Positions 1-7,919 of a stretch of DNA of 8,738 bases are shown piece by piece; the first letter of the stretch is position 1; each line of letters begins with the position of its first letter. Under the pieces are notes generated by a model, which saw only the letters and a list, made by a program, of their open reading frames with translations, searched no databases and was not told the DNA's origin. The stretch is from CAYVTV01 sp964526475 (lineage in GTDB: Bacteria > Bacteroidota > Bacteroidia > Bacteroidales > GCA-2748055): positions 1-8,738 of the forward strand of contig CAZGKF010000077.1 of the NCBI GenBank assembly GCA_964526475.1. Reading direction: 5' to 3'. Position numbers and translations under genes: made by a program.

Positions 1-228
1 GGAGATGAACTTTACCTGTCTGTACCCTCAGATCCCGAAAGTTTCCGGTTTTCAGGCCTTGAATTGCTTACTGAAATAAGAAAGAGAAAAGAAGAGAAGG
101 AACAAATGGAAAAAAAACGGCAGGATGAGCTTGAGAGAAAATCAAACAATCGTCAGGGCAGGCCGGGAGCACACAGGGAAGGACAATCTGCAGATCGTCG
201 CCAAAGAGTTGGCCCAAACCAGGAATAG
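1..228 (+). CDS. Probable periplasmic adaptor of an ABC/RND-type efflux system, C-terminal end only
   Basis: This is an open frame entering from the left edge and ending at TAG 226-228; only the last 75 residues are visible. The start GDELYLSVP resembles the C-terminal beta strand of HlyD/MacA-type adaptors, where a glycine-aspartate/glutamate turn is followed by 'hxLSxP'. After that comes a highly charged tail of about 50 residues (KRKEEKEQMEKKRQ, then an R/Q/G-rich stretch) that is probably helical and then disordered. Such adaptors are anchored in the inner membrane and bridge a MacB-type permease to TolC in the periplasm. The main support is context: the stop lies 10 bases before a MacB-family permease gene, and a TolC-family gene follows that. 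The visible part is too short to exclude another last gene of the same operon. Confidence 0.62.
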   Translation, partial: GDELYLSVPSDPESFRFSGLELLTEIRKRKEEKEQMEKKRQDELERKSNNRQGRPGAHREGQSADRRQRVGPNQE

Positions 229-238
229 AAAAATCTGA

Positions 239-1597
239 ATGAACAGATACGGTCACGATATAGTAATTGCTATTGAATCTATATTATCCAACAAACTCAG
301 AAGTTTTCTGACAGCTTTGGGAATAATTTTCGGGGTTGCGGCTGTTATAAGTATGCTTGCCATTGGAAGGGGAGCACAGCAGGAAATTCTCGATCAAATT
401 AAAATGGTTGGGGTAAACAACATTTTAATTACTCCCATAGTTGAGCCCCAAGGGGACCAGGAAGATAATAGTTCCGATATACAAAATGGAGAGAAATCCA
501 GATTTTCACCCGGACTTCATTTGAAAGATTTAGAGGCAATAAGGCAAATTTTACCTACTCTGAAAATTATCAGTCCCGAAATATCTCTTAATTCATTTGT
601 AATGCAGGGAGGGAAACGTGAGACTGCCAAACTCATAGGAATATCGACAGAGTATTTTGAGATTTTCAATATGCCTCTCGAGGCAGGGGATTTTTTCACA
701 CCAGCTCAGGAGGAACAAGGTTTGCCAGTGTGTGTTATCGGTGCAAATATTGCCCGCAAATTCTTTAGTACGGAAACTCCGGTTGGCAAATATATTAAGT
801 TTGACAGGGTATGGCTAAGGGTCACAGGTGTACTTGAACGCACAAATGTGGAGCTCTCAAGATTTGAACATGCCGGAGTTAATGTTATGAACGATAATAT
901 ATATATTCCTGTTAAAACCATGCTTTTAAGGTTTCAGAACAGGGAACTGGTTAGTTCCAGGATTAAAGGAGTTACTACAATAAGAACCCGTGGTTTTTTT
1001 GGTTTTAGTATGAGTGCAAATGTTTCCCAGAATACGGAAAGCAATTATCATCAGCTTGACAAAATTATTGTACAGGTTAATAGCTCTGAAGAGATTACCC
1101 CTGCGACTGAGTTGCTGGGCAGGTTATTATTCCGGCGCCACCAGGAAGTTAAGGATTATGAGATCACCGTTCCGGAGCTTCTTTTGAAACAGGAACAACG
1201 AACAAAGGATGTTTTTAATATTGTTTTGGGAGCTATTGCAAGTATATCCTTACTTGTTGGAGGTATTGGGATTATGAACATCATGTTTGCTTCTGTTATG
1301 GAAAGGATAAAAGAGATAGGTACACGGCTTGCCATTGGAGCAAAAAAAAAGGACATTGTAGCACAGTTTCTTTCAGAGGCTGTTCTCATTAGCGTTACCG
1401 GTGGAATTATAGGAGTAATAATCGGTATAGTTGCTTCACGGTTAATAATGGAATTTTCAGGAATACTGACTATTATTTCCCCAATGTCCGTTATTATAGC
1501 TTTCTTTGTTTCTGCAAGTGTGGGTATTGTTTTTGGTTATTCCCCGGCAAAGAGAGCATCGGAAAAAGATCCTATAGAATCATTAAGATATGAATAG
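239..1597 (+). CDS. MacB/FtsX-type ABC transporter permease
   Basis: A 452-residue inner-membrane permease. It has the MacB layout: a short cytoplasmic N-terminus, TM1 at about residues 22-43 (FLTALGIIFGVAAVISMLAIG), a large periplasmic core domain (about 44-320), then the FtsX-like domain with TM2 (about 325-350, containing SLLVGGIGIMNIM), TM3 (about 381-402) and TM4 (about 415-433). It ends in the characteristic 'PAKRASEKDPIESLRYE'. The motif MERIKEIGTRLAIGAKK after TM2 is the cytoplasmic coupling segment that contacts the ATPase. There is no Walker A or ABC signature, so the ATPase is a separate protein not in this window. The ATG is fixed because an in-frame TGA directly precedes it. At 452 residues it is longer than the roughly 400 usual for ATPase-free relatives, partly through an extra stretch at residues 233-272. 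It is expected to work with the flanking adaptor and TolC protein; the substrate cannot be read from sequence. Confidence 0.93.
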   Translation: MNRYGHDIVIAIESILSNKLRSFLTALGIIFGVAAVISMLAIGRGAQQEILDQIKMVGVNNILITPIVEPQGDQEDNSSDIQNGEKSRFSPGLHLKDLEAIRQILPTLKIISPEISLNSFVMQGGKRETAKLIGISTEYFEIFNMPLEAGDFFTPAQEEQGLPVCVIGANIARKFFSTETPVGKYIKFDRVWLRVTGVLERTNVELSRFEHAGVNVMNDNIYIPVKTMLLRFQNRELVSSRIKGVTTIRTRGFFGFSMSANVSQNTESNYHQLDKIIVQVNSSEEITPATELLGRLLFRRHQEVKDYEITVPELLLKQEQRTKDVFNIVLGAIASISLLVGGIGIMNIMFASVMERIKEIGTRLAIGAKKKDIVAQFLSEAVLISVTGGIIGVIIGIVASRLIMEFSGILTIISPMSVIIAFFVSASVGIVFGYSPAKRASEKDPIESLRYE

Positions 1598-3071
1598 AAA
1601 AGTTTTTTTAGTCTACATGTTAATATATTGGATACCAATATTATCATTACAGGCTCAGGATGAGCTTGTTCTTACCTTTGAGGATGTAATCAACATTTCT
1701 CAGGAGCAATCTCCCATGGCGGTCATGTCGCGTCACCGGTTTCGCGGCGATTACTGGAGGTTCAGAACACACCGGGCATCTTTTCTTCCAAATCTGACTT
1801 TTAATGCTACTCTTCCGGATCTTAACAGGTCTATTGAAAGATTAACATTGCAGGACGGAAGCGATGCATTTATAGAGAGGAAACTGGTCAACTCACGTGT
1901 GAACATGGAGCTTAATCAGAATATAGGTTTTACAGGAGGGACTATTTTTATGAGTACTGAACTGCAGAGAATAGATATTATGGGGAATAACGCTCAAACA
2001 TCCTATTTATCAAATCCTGTAAGTGTTGGCGTCAGGCAGCCGATAAATGGTTACAACAGTTATAAATTCGAAAAGTTAATTGAACCTTTGAGGTTTGAGG
2101 AATCAAAACGGGAATATCTTGATGCAATGGAACAGGTGTCGTTACTTGCTGTAAATAATTTTTTTGAACTTTCTCTTGCGCAAAAGAATCTGGAGATAGC
2201 ATTGCTGAATTATTCCAATTCAGATACTCTTTTCAGGATAGCACAGGGACGTTATCAATTGGGCACTATAGCTGAGAATGAGTTACTTCAGATGGAGCTG
2301 ACCTATTTAAATGCAGGAACTTCTTTAACAGAAGCGCGGATTGAACTGGAGATGAAAAAATACCAGCTGAATTCTTTCCTGGGGCTTGGACAGGAGACTG
2401 ATATCCGACTTATTATTCCTCATAATATACCTGATTGTGAAGTTGATCCTTCCAAAGCCCTGGTAGAAGCCAGGAACAATAATCCGGAGATTCTTAATTT
2501 TCGAAGGCAGCTAATTGAGGCAGAGAGGGATGTTGCCAGCAGTAAGGCTGAGAAGGGTTTAAATGCAACAATGTTTGCAAGTTTTGGTCTTAGCCAGCGT
2601 GCCGGAGATATTAGAGGAGTTTATACTGATCCGCAGGATCAGGAGCGTGTGAGGGTTGGAATTCAGGTACCTATTGCCGATTGGGGCTTAGGTAAGGGTA
2701 AGTATAGGATGGCCCAATCGGCCCAGGAAGTTGTGAAAACCAATATCAAACAGGCTGAGATGGATTTCCAGCAACAGGTTTTGCTCCAGGTGATGCAGTT
2801 TAATATTCAGGATGACCAATTGAGAATTGCGGCTAAAGCCGATACTATAGCGGATCTGCGTTATGAGGTATCGAAACAAAGGTTTCTTATAGGTCGAATA
2901 AGCGTTCTGGATCTAAACGTGGCGCTCGCAGAAAAAGATGTTGCTGCACGTGCATATCTAAATGCTCTTCGAAGCTATTGGACATTTTTTTATAACTTAA
3001 GGTCGTTAACCCTCTTTGACTGGATAAACAATCAAACCCTCTCGGAAGAGTTTGAAAGACTTATTCAGTAA
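1590..3071 (+). CDS. TolC-family outer membrane efflux protein
   Basis: A 493-residue exported protein. Residues 1-22 form a signal peptide with a basic start (MNRK), a hydrophobic core and probable cleavage LQA|Q. The mature protein begins DELVLTFEDVINISQEQSP, the usual entry helix of TolC proteins. Two outer-membrane-efflux repeats follow (about 27-235 and 260-475), rich in long amphipathic helices. These include the 'AL.NYSNSDTLFRIAQGRYQLGTIAENELLQME' type segment near 205-240 and its second-repeat counterpart 'SKQRFLIGRISVLDLNVA' near 430. The protein would trimerise into a channel across the outer membrane and periplasm for the adaptor/permease encoded just upstream. Its ATG overlaps the permease stop by 8 bases (ATGAATAG), which implies co-transcription and probably translational coupling. 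No recognisable ribosome binding site is seen. Length is normal for the family. Confidence 0.93.
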   Translation: MNRKVFLVYMLIYWIPILSLQAQDELVLTFEDVINISQEQSPMAVMSRHRFRGDYWRFRTHRASFLPNLTFNATLPDLNRSIERLTLQDGSDAFIERKLVNSRVNMELNQNIGFTGGTIFMSTELQRIDIMGNNAQTSYLSNPVSVGVRQPINGYNSYKFEKLIEPLRFEESKREYLDAMEQVSLLAVNNFFELSLAQKNLEIALLNYSNSDTLFRIAQGRYQLGTIAENELLQMELTYLNAGTSLTEARIELEMKKYQLNSFLGLGQETDIRLIIPHNIPDCEVDPSKALVEARNNNPEILNFRRQLIEAERDVASSKAEKGLNATMFASFGLSQRAGDIRGVYTDPQDQERVRVGIQVPIADWGLGKGKYRMAQSAQEVVKTNIKQAEMDFQQQVLLQVMQFNIQDDQLRIAAKADTIADLRYEVSKQRFLIGRISVLDLNVALAEKDVAARAYLNALRSYWTFFYNLRSLTLFDWINNQTLSEEFERLIQ

Positions 3072-3076
3072 TTTTT

Positions 3077-4015
3077 TCAGAAAAGGTTTAATCCATCCAG
3101 AACCTTCATCAATTCCCTCACAGAATGAGCAGATTCTTTGAGTAAATTTTTTTCGTTTTCATCCAGGTTGATCTGAATAATCTCTTCAACACCATGCTTT
3201 CCAAGTTTAACCGGAATACCTATATAAAGGTCTTTGATCCCATATTCACCGGTAAGGTAAGCACAAATAGGAAATATCCTTTTCTGATCATCAACAATTG
3301 CTTCCACCATCTGAGCTGCAGCAGCACCCGGAGCATACCAGGCCGATGTGCCAATAAGATTCACTAATTCACCGCCCCCTTTACGGGTTCTTTCAACTAT
3401 TTTGTGAATAATATCTTCACTTAATAATTCCGTTACAGGTATTCCGTTTACTGAAGTGTAACGTGGCAATGGCACCATGGTATCTCCATGACCTCCAAGA
3501 AGCATGGCATGAATGTCTTTAGGTGACACATCAAGTGCTTCTGCTATAAAAGCTTTATATCTTCCTGTATCCAGTGTTCCTGCCATTCCGAAAACCCGGT
3601 TTGCCGGTTTGTTAGCTGCTTTATAAGCAGCGTATGTCATTACGTCAAGAGGATTGGAAACAACAATGATTATTGCCTCAGGAGAATACTTCATTACCTT
3701 TTCAGTAACGTCTTTAACAATTACCGCATTGCTTTTTATCAGGTCATCTCTCGATTGTCCTGGTTTGCGTGGTAAGCCGGATGTAATAACAATAATTCCC
3801 GATCCTTTTGTTTTCAGGTAATCGTTGGTAGAACCGATAACACGCGTATTAAAATTATTAATAGAAGAGGACTGCCAGATATCCAGGGCTTTGCCCTCTG
3901 CAAGCCCTTCCTTGATGTCTACAAGTACCAGCTCTTTACAAAGATCTTTATGAGCAATTACGTTTGCGCATGTTGCACCTACATTGCCCGCACCTATAAC
4001 TGTAATCTTATTCAT
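3077..4015 (-). CDS. mdh: Malate dehydrogenase (NAD-dependent, LDH-like type)
   Basis: A 312-residue cytosolic oxidoreductase that interconverts malate and oxaloacetate with NAD in the TCA cycle. The N-terminal Rossmann fold has GAGNVG at 8-13, and Asp33 at the end of the second strand favours NAD over NADP. The active-site loop LPRKPGQSRDD (81-91) carries the substrate-binding arginines Arg83 and Arg89. The arginine at 83, rather than the glutamine of lactate dehydrogenases, marks it as malate dehydrogenase. Other catalytic residues visible are Asn121 in SNPLD, Asp149 and Arg152 in AGTLDTGRY, and the proton relay His176 in GGHGDTMVP. Length matches the family (about 310). Its stop faces the TolC gene's stop across 5 bases. 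The ATG at 4013-4015 lacks a clear Shine-Dalgarno sequence. An imperfect TAnnTTTG-like element (TATATTTA, 4044-4037 on the minus strand) lies upstream but has no convincing -33 partner. Confidence 0.96.
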   Translation of the reverse strand: MNKITVIGAGNVGATCANVIAHKDLCKELVLVDIKEGLAEGKALDIWQSSSINNFNTRVIGSTNDYLKTKGSGIIVITSGLPRKPGQSRDDLIKSNAVIVKDVTEKVMKYSPEAIIIVVSNPLDVMTYAAYKAANKPANRVFGMAGTLDTGRYKAFIAEALDVSPKDIHAMLLGGHGDTMVPLPRYTSVNGIPVTELLSEDIIHKIVERTRKGGGELVNLIGTSAWYAPGAAAAQMVEAIVDDQKRIFPICAYLTGEYGIKDLYIGIPVKLGKHGVEEIIQINLDENEKNLLKESAHSVRELMKVLDGLNLF

Positions 4016-4328
4016 AAGGATGAAAGTTAAAGTGAATAAATATAGAAAAATAACAATGATTTTAGGTATAAGTTCAACCGGAAAACAGGATTTAAGTATT
4101 AATGAAGGTGTAAAATAAAGATAAATTGCCGGTTATTCCTGATGATTGTAAAGAATTTCACATATTTAGACTGTGAGTAGTGGTATTTTATATTTCGATT
4201 ATATTTACTCGTTGTGTGATTTTATTTATTTTTTCCGGCTGGGATGGTCTTCTCTCTTTTTCTGTGATTTCAGAAAATTGTCATAGCTTTATTGAAATTT
4301 ATCAGAATAATAATGTATTAATATTCGA
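4016..4328. other. Divergent intergenic region between mdh and the aspartic protease gene
   Basis: This is a 313-base AT-rich stretch with no convincing gene. It must hold the promoters for both divergent genes. No element matches the Bacteroidota -7 consensus TAnnTTTG perfectly. One-mismatch candidates are TATATTTA on the minus strand (4044-4037, for mdh), and on the plus strand TATATTTC (4189-4196), TATATTTA (4200-4207) and TAGCTTTA (4284-4291, about 38 bases before the protease ATG). None has a clean -33 TTTG at 19-21 bases, so I do not choose between them. A longest chance frame of 32 codons at 4020-4118 on the plus strand is not credible as a gene. No strong hairpin or repeat was found. 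Confidence 0.6.
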
Positions 4329-4769
4329 ATGGTAAAACGATACAGAATAAAACTTTCTTTGATAAAGTTGGATGAATACGGCTGTCACTTAATGGTTAAG
4401 GGAAGGATCAGTAAATGTCATTTGAACCTGATAATTGACACAGGAGCCTCCAGGTCGGTTTTTGATATAGCTTATTTATCTGATTATATCGAACCGGAAA
4501 AAGGAAAAGAAGAAATTCATTCGGCCGGGATTTCTGCTGAAAAACTTGAAACATTCATTGCAAGAGCTGATGAGTTTATACTTGGCAGGTTTAAAATAAA
4601 TGATTTTCCTATGATTCTCATTGACTTTAGAAAGATTAATAGTTTATACAGCAAAGCTGCCGGTATTAGGATACACGGACTCCTGGGAAGTGATTTCCTG
4701 TATGCAGGTAATGCTGTTATTGATTACAAAAAGTTGGTTATGTCAATTAGTCCCGGAAGTGTACTTTGA
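4329..4769 (+). CDS. Small retropepsin-like aspartic protease (clan AA), role unknown
   Basis: A 146-residue protein carrying one aspartic protease lobe. The catalytic motif is LIIDTGASRSVF with Asp37; the paired hydrophobic-hydrophobic-glycine element is GLLGSDFL at 117-124. Between them lies a beta-rich segment with a flap-like hairpin (about 60-75). Having one DTG motif means that, as in retroviral proteases, two copies must dimerise to make an active site. There is no signal peptide or membrane segment, so it should be cytosolic. An in-frame TAA at 4311-4313 limits the start; ATG 4329 keeps the first beta strands of the fold. It is transcribed divergently from mdh and precedes secDF by 119 bases, with a separate promoter-like element between them. 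Related single-domain proteins are widespread in bacteria and mostly uncharacterised. The substrate is unknown, and proteolytic activity is inferred from the motif only. Confidence 0.85.
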   Translation: MVKRYRIKLSLIKLDEYGCHLMVKGRISKCHLNLIIDTGASRSVFDIAYLSDYIEPEKGKEEIHSAGISAEKLETFIARADEFILGRFKINDFPMILIDFRKINSLYSKAAGIRIHGLLGSDFLYAGNAVIDYKKLVMSISPGSVL

Positions 4770-4831
4770 AGATGCTTTTAAATTCAATATCACATGTATT
4801 TTTCCGGGTATGATATCTGAAATATTTATGT

Positions 4832-4839
4832 TATATTTG
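4832..4839 (+). promoter_or_regulatory. Candidate Bacteroidota -7 promoter element for secDF
   Basis: TATATTTG matches the consensus TAnnTTTG exactly and lies 49 bases before the secDF ATG, which would give a leader of about 40 bases that is almost entirely A and T. No good -33 TTTG is seen at 19-21 bases upstream, which lowers confidence. If used, secDF has its own promoter and does not depend on the protease gene. Confidence 0.45.
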
Positions 4840-4888
4840 CCGTCATTTTTTAAGGAAAATAAATTTTAAATTTTTAAAGCATAATAAA

Positions 4889-7800
4889 ATGCAAAATAAA
4901 GGTGCTATAAGGTTTTTTTTCATTGTATTGACTCTTGTATGTCTTTACCAGCTTTCATTTACTTTTTTTTCCGCTAAGATTGCCAGAGATGCAACAAATT
5001 ATGCACAGGGAGATTTATTGAAGGAGCAAAATTATCTTGATTCGATATCCGATGAGGTGGTTTATAATTTTTTCTGGTTAAGAAAATATACCTATAGAGA
5101 TTGTAAAGAAAGGGAAATCAATCTTGGGCTGGATCTGAAAGGGGGGATGAATGTAATTCTTGAGATTTCAGTGGAAGATGTAATAAAATCTCTTGTTGCA
5201 TCACATTATCTTAATGACCCGGTGTACACAAAAACTCTTCAGAAAGCCAGAGAAATGAGAGTTGGAAGGCAGGAAGATTTTGTGGTTCTTTTTGCCCAGG
5301 CTTATGAAGCGGATAACCCTGGAGGTAAACTTGCTCAATTTTTCATGACCCCTGAAACGCGCGGAATTATTGATCTGAATACAACAAATGCAGAGGTAAT
5401 TGATTATTTACGTGAGGAAGCGGAAGGAGCAATATCCAACTCATTTAATGTCTTACGTAACAGAATAGATAGATTTGGTGTTGTTCAACCTAATATCCAA
5501 AGACTTGAAAGACAGGGCAGGATACTTGTTGAATTGCCGGGAGTAAAAGATCCTGAAAGGGTTACCAAACTTCTTACAGGAACTGCTAATCTTGAATTCT
5601 GGACAACATATGAGAACGCTGATGTTTTGCCGTATATTGATCAGGCAAATAATCTTTTACGGGATATTTATTCTTCAGAAGATTCTCAAATATTTACTCC
5701 TGACTCTGTATCCCGGGATGAAGAGCCGGTTCTTTCACAACCTTCATCGATATTTGACGATGACAGCGACAGCATTGAGGAATTGAGTTTATTTGATGAA
5801 ACGGATACAACAAGTCTGGACATCGAGGAACAAGTTATGGAACGTGAGAATCCACTGTATGCAGTTCTTATTCCTTACATAGATGAGAGCCAGCAGCCTG
5901 TGCAAGGTTCAGTTGTGGGTATAGCCGCTGTGCGAGATACAGCCACGGTCAATGGAATGCTGTCAAGACCGCAGATAAGAGCTCTTTTTCCCGCTGATCT
6001 TGAATTTTATTGGAGCAGTAAGCCAATGAAAGGAAATGAGACTTATATTCAGTTACATGCATTAAAAGCCAGCAGGGAAAGAGGAGCATCGCTTAGTGGA
6101 AGGTTTGTAACTGATGCCAGGCAGACTTTTGGGCAATTAAAGAGCGAGGCCGAAGTTTATATGACCATGAACAGTGAAGGAGCCAAAAGATGGGCGAATC
6201 TTACACGTGAAAATATTGGAAAATGTATTGCCATTCTGCTTGATGATTATGTTGTTTCCGCACCGGTTGTCAATGATGAAATAAAAGGAGGAGGTTCAAC
6301 GATATCGGGAAATTTTACACAACAGGAAGCTATTGACCTTGCAAATGTTCTTAAGTCCGGTAAAATGCCGGCAAAAGCAAGGATCGAATCAAGTGAGGTT
6401 ATTGGACCTTCTCTGGGACAGTCTTCTATTAATTCAGGTTTTAAGTCATTTCTACTTTCCTTTGTCATTGTTTTGCTTTACATGGTTTTCTATTATAGCC
6501 GCAGAGCCGGACTTATTGCTGACCTTGCACTGATGGCCAATATGTTTTTTCTTATCGGGGTACTTGCCTCTTTGCAGGCAGTGCTGACTTTACCTGGAAT
6601 TGCTGGTATAGTACTTACTATCGGGATGTCAGTTGATGCCAATGTTCTTATCTATGAGCGAATACGTGAAGAACTTGCTGCCGGGAAGGGGATAAAATTA
6701 GCAATCTCCGATGGATATAAAAATGCATATTCTGCAATTATAGATGCAAACCTTACCACACTTCTTACAGGCTTCATATTGTATTTCTTCGGAACAGGTC
6801 CGATAAAAGGTTTTGCAACCACCCTGGTAATAGGTATCATTACTTCATTACTTTCTGCAATTTTTATTACCCGCCTGGTTTATGAGGCATTACTCGGAAA
6901 GAATAAAGAGATCAGGTTCTCTACCAAATTAACAGAAAATGCATTTAAAAATGTGAATTTTAATTTTATCAAGGTAAGAAAACCCATGTATATCATCTCT
7001 GCAGCTATAATTGTAGTTTCGGTTTTCTCATTGCTGACCAAGGGGTTAAATCAGGGAGTGGATTTTACGGGAGGAAGAAATTTCGTTTTAGAGTTTAAGG
7101 AGGAAATGCCAACAGCATCTGTCAGAGAAGCCTTAACAGCGGAGTTTGGAGAGATGCCTACAGTAATCACATTTGGTGATAAGAACAGGGTAAGGGTTAC
7201 CACAAAATATCTTATAGATGATGATTCTCCGGATGTTGATTCTTTGATTAAGGCAAAAATGTTTAACGGACTGCAGCAATACCTGGGGAAAGATGTTAGT
7301 CTGGATTATTTTATCGAATCAGATGAATATATCAGGAGTTCCCATAAAGTGGGTCCAACAATTGCAGATGATATTAAACGTCAGGCCATCTTAGCCATTT
7401 CACTGGCACTTATTGTGATGTTCCTGTATATAATTATCAGATTCAAAACATGGCAATTTGGTTTTGGCGCTGTTGCGGCTCTTATTCATGATGCCCTGAT
7501 TGTTTTGGGTCTGTTTTCACTTTTGTGGGGAATTGTTCCGTTTTCACTGGAGATAGACCAGGCTTTTATTGCTGCTATTCTTACAGTTGTGGGTTATTCT
7601 ATTAATGATACCGTGGTAGTTTTTGACCGGGTAAGGGAATTTAGAAAACTTTTCAGAAAAAGAAGCGATTATGAAACAATTAACGGTGCACTTAATAGTA
7701 CCTTGAGTCGCACATTCAGTACCTCTTTTACTACATTTCTGGTTATACTTATCCTCTTCCTTTTTGGTGGTGAAGTTATCAGAGGTTTTACTTTCTCCTT

Positions 7801-7903
7801 ACTGATTGGAATTATTGTTGGTACATATTCTTCTCTTTTCATAGCTTCTCCGCTGGTTTATGAGACACTTAAGAGAAGGCCGGCAGAGAAGGATGTCAAG
7901 TAA
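4889..7903 (+). CDS. secDF: Protein translocase subunit SecDF (SecD-SecF fusion)
   Basis: A 1004-residue inner-membrane RND-family protein that uses the proton gradient to pull secretory proteins across the membrane after SecA/SecYEG. The SecD half has TM1 (about 8-28), LGLDLKGGMNV at 79-89, a large periplasmic P1 domain (about 90-500, including FGVVQPNIQRLE and LVELPGVKDPERV), then TM2-6 (about 518-670). The SecF half has TM7 (about 700-719), DFTGG at 725-729, a periplasmic P4 domain and TM8-12. Proton-path residues are conserved: Asp583 in SVDANVLIYER, Asp907 in SINDTVVVFDR and Arg941 in TLSRTFSTS. The 907-941 spacing equals that of the Thermus Asp637/Arg671 pair. An acidic, low-complexity insertion occupies about 261-318 within P1. 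Length is normal for Bacteroidota SecDF fusions; many other bacteria have separate secD and secF. A terminator follows 17 bases after the stop. Confidence 0.97.
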   Translation: MQNKGAIRFFFIVLTLVCLYQLSFTFFSAKIARDATNYAQGDLLKEQNYLDSISDEVVYNFFWLRKYTYRDCKEREINLGLDLKGGMNVILEISVEDVIKSLVASHYLNDPVYTKTLQKAREMRVGRQEDFVVLFAQAYEADNPGGKLAQFFMTPETRGIIDLNTTNAEVIDYLREEAEGAISNSFNVLRNRIDRFGVVQPNIQRLERQGRILVELPGVKDPERVTKLLTGTANLEFWTTYENADVLPYIDQANNLLRDIYSSEDSQIFTPDSVSRDEEPVLSQPSSIFDDDSDSIEELSLFDETDTTSLDIEEQVMERENPLYAVLIPYIDESQQPVQGSVVGIAAVRDTATVNGMLSRPQIRALFPADLEFYWSSKPMKGNETYIQLHALKASRERGASLSGRFVTDARQTFGQLKSEAEVYMTMNSEGAKRWANLTRENIGKCIAILLDDYVVSAPVVNDEIKGGGSTISGNFTQQEAIDLANVLKSGKMPAKARIESSEVIGPSLGQSSINSGFKSFLLSFVIVLLYMVFYYSRRAGLIADLALMANMFFLIGVLASLQAVLTLPGIAGIVLTIGMSVDANVLIYERIREELAAGKGIKLAISDGYKNAYSAIIDANLTTLLTGFILYFFGTGPIKGFATTLVIGIITSLLSAIFITRLVYEALLGKNKEIRFSTKLTENAFKNVNFNFIKVRKPMYIISAAIIVVSVFSLLTKGLNQGVDFTGGRNFVLEFKEEMPTASVREALTAEFGEMPTVITFGDKNRVRVTTKYLIDDDSPDVDSLIKAKMFNGLQQYLGKDVSLDYFIESDEYIRSSHKVGPTIADDIKRQAILAISLALIVMFLYIIIRFKTWQFGFGAVAALIHDALIVLGLFSLLWGIVPFSLEIDQAFIAAILTVVGYSINDTVVVFDRVREFRKLFRKRSDYETINGALNSTLSRTFSTSFTTFLVILILFLFGGEVIRGFTFSLLIGIIVGTYSSLFIASPLVYETLKRRPAEKDVK

Positions 7904-7919
7904 TGCAGGATAATTTTAT

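Noticed and set aside
68..256. 62-codon minus-strand frame at the left end
   Set aside because: It is antisense to the adaptor 3' end and the permease start, with no coding features of its own.
3027..3050. CAAAC...GTTTG imperfect hairpin near the end of the TolC gene, considered as a terminator
   Set aside because: The stem is short with a bulge, lies within the coding sequence, and the T-run (3072-3077) is too far away to act with it.
4020..4118. 32-codon ATG frame in the mdh/protease intergenic region (plus strand)
   Set aside because: It is short, AT-driven, has no proper ribosome binding site spacing, no motif, and overlaps the probable mdh promoter region.
4158..4176. TCACA-N9-TGTGA inverted repeat, reminiscent of a CRP-type operator
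   Set aside because: It has only 5-base arms, the wrong order and spacing for a CRP site (TGTGA-N6-TCACA), and is expected by chance in AT-rich DNA.
4621..4869. 82-codon plus-strand frame overlapping the end of the aspartic protease gene and the secDF leader
   Set aside because: It overlaps the protease gene in another frame, has no recognisable motif, and its end runs through the promoter-like element before secDF.
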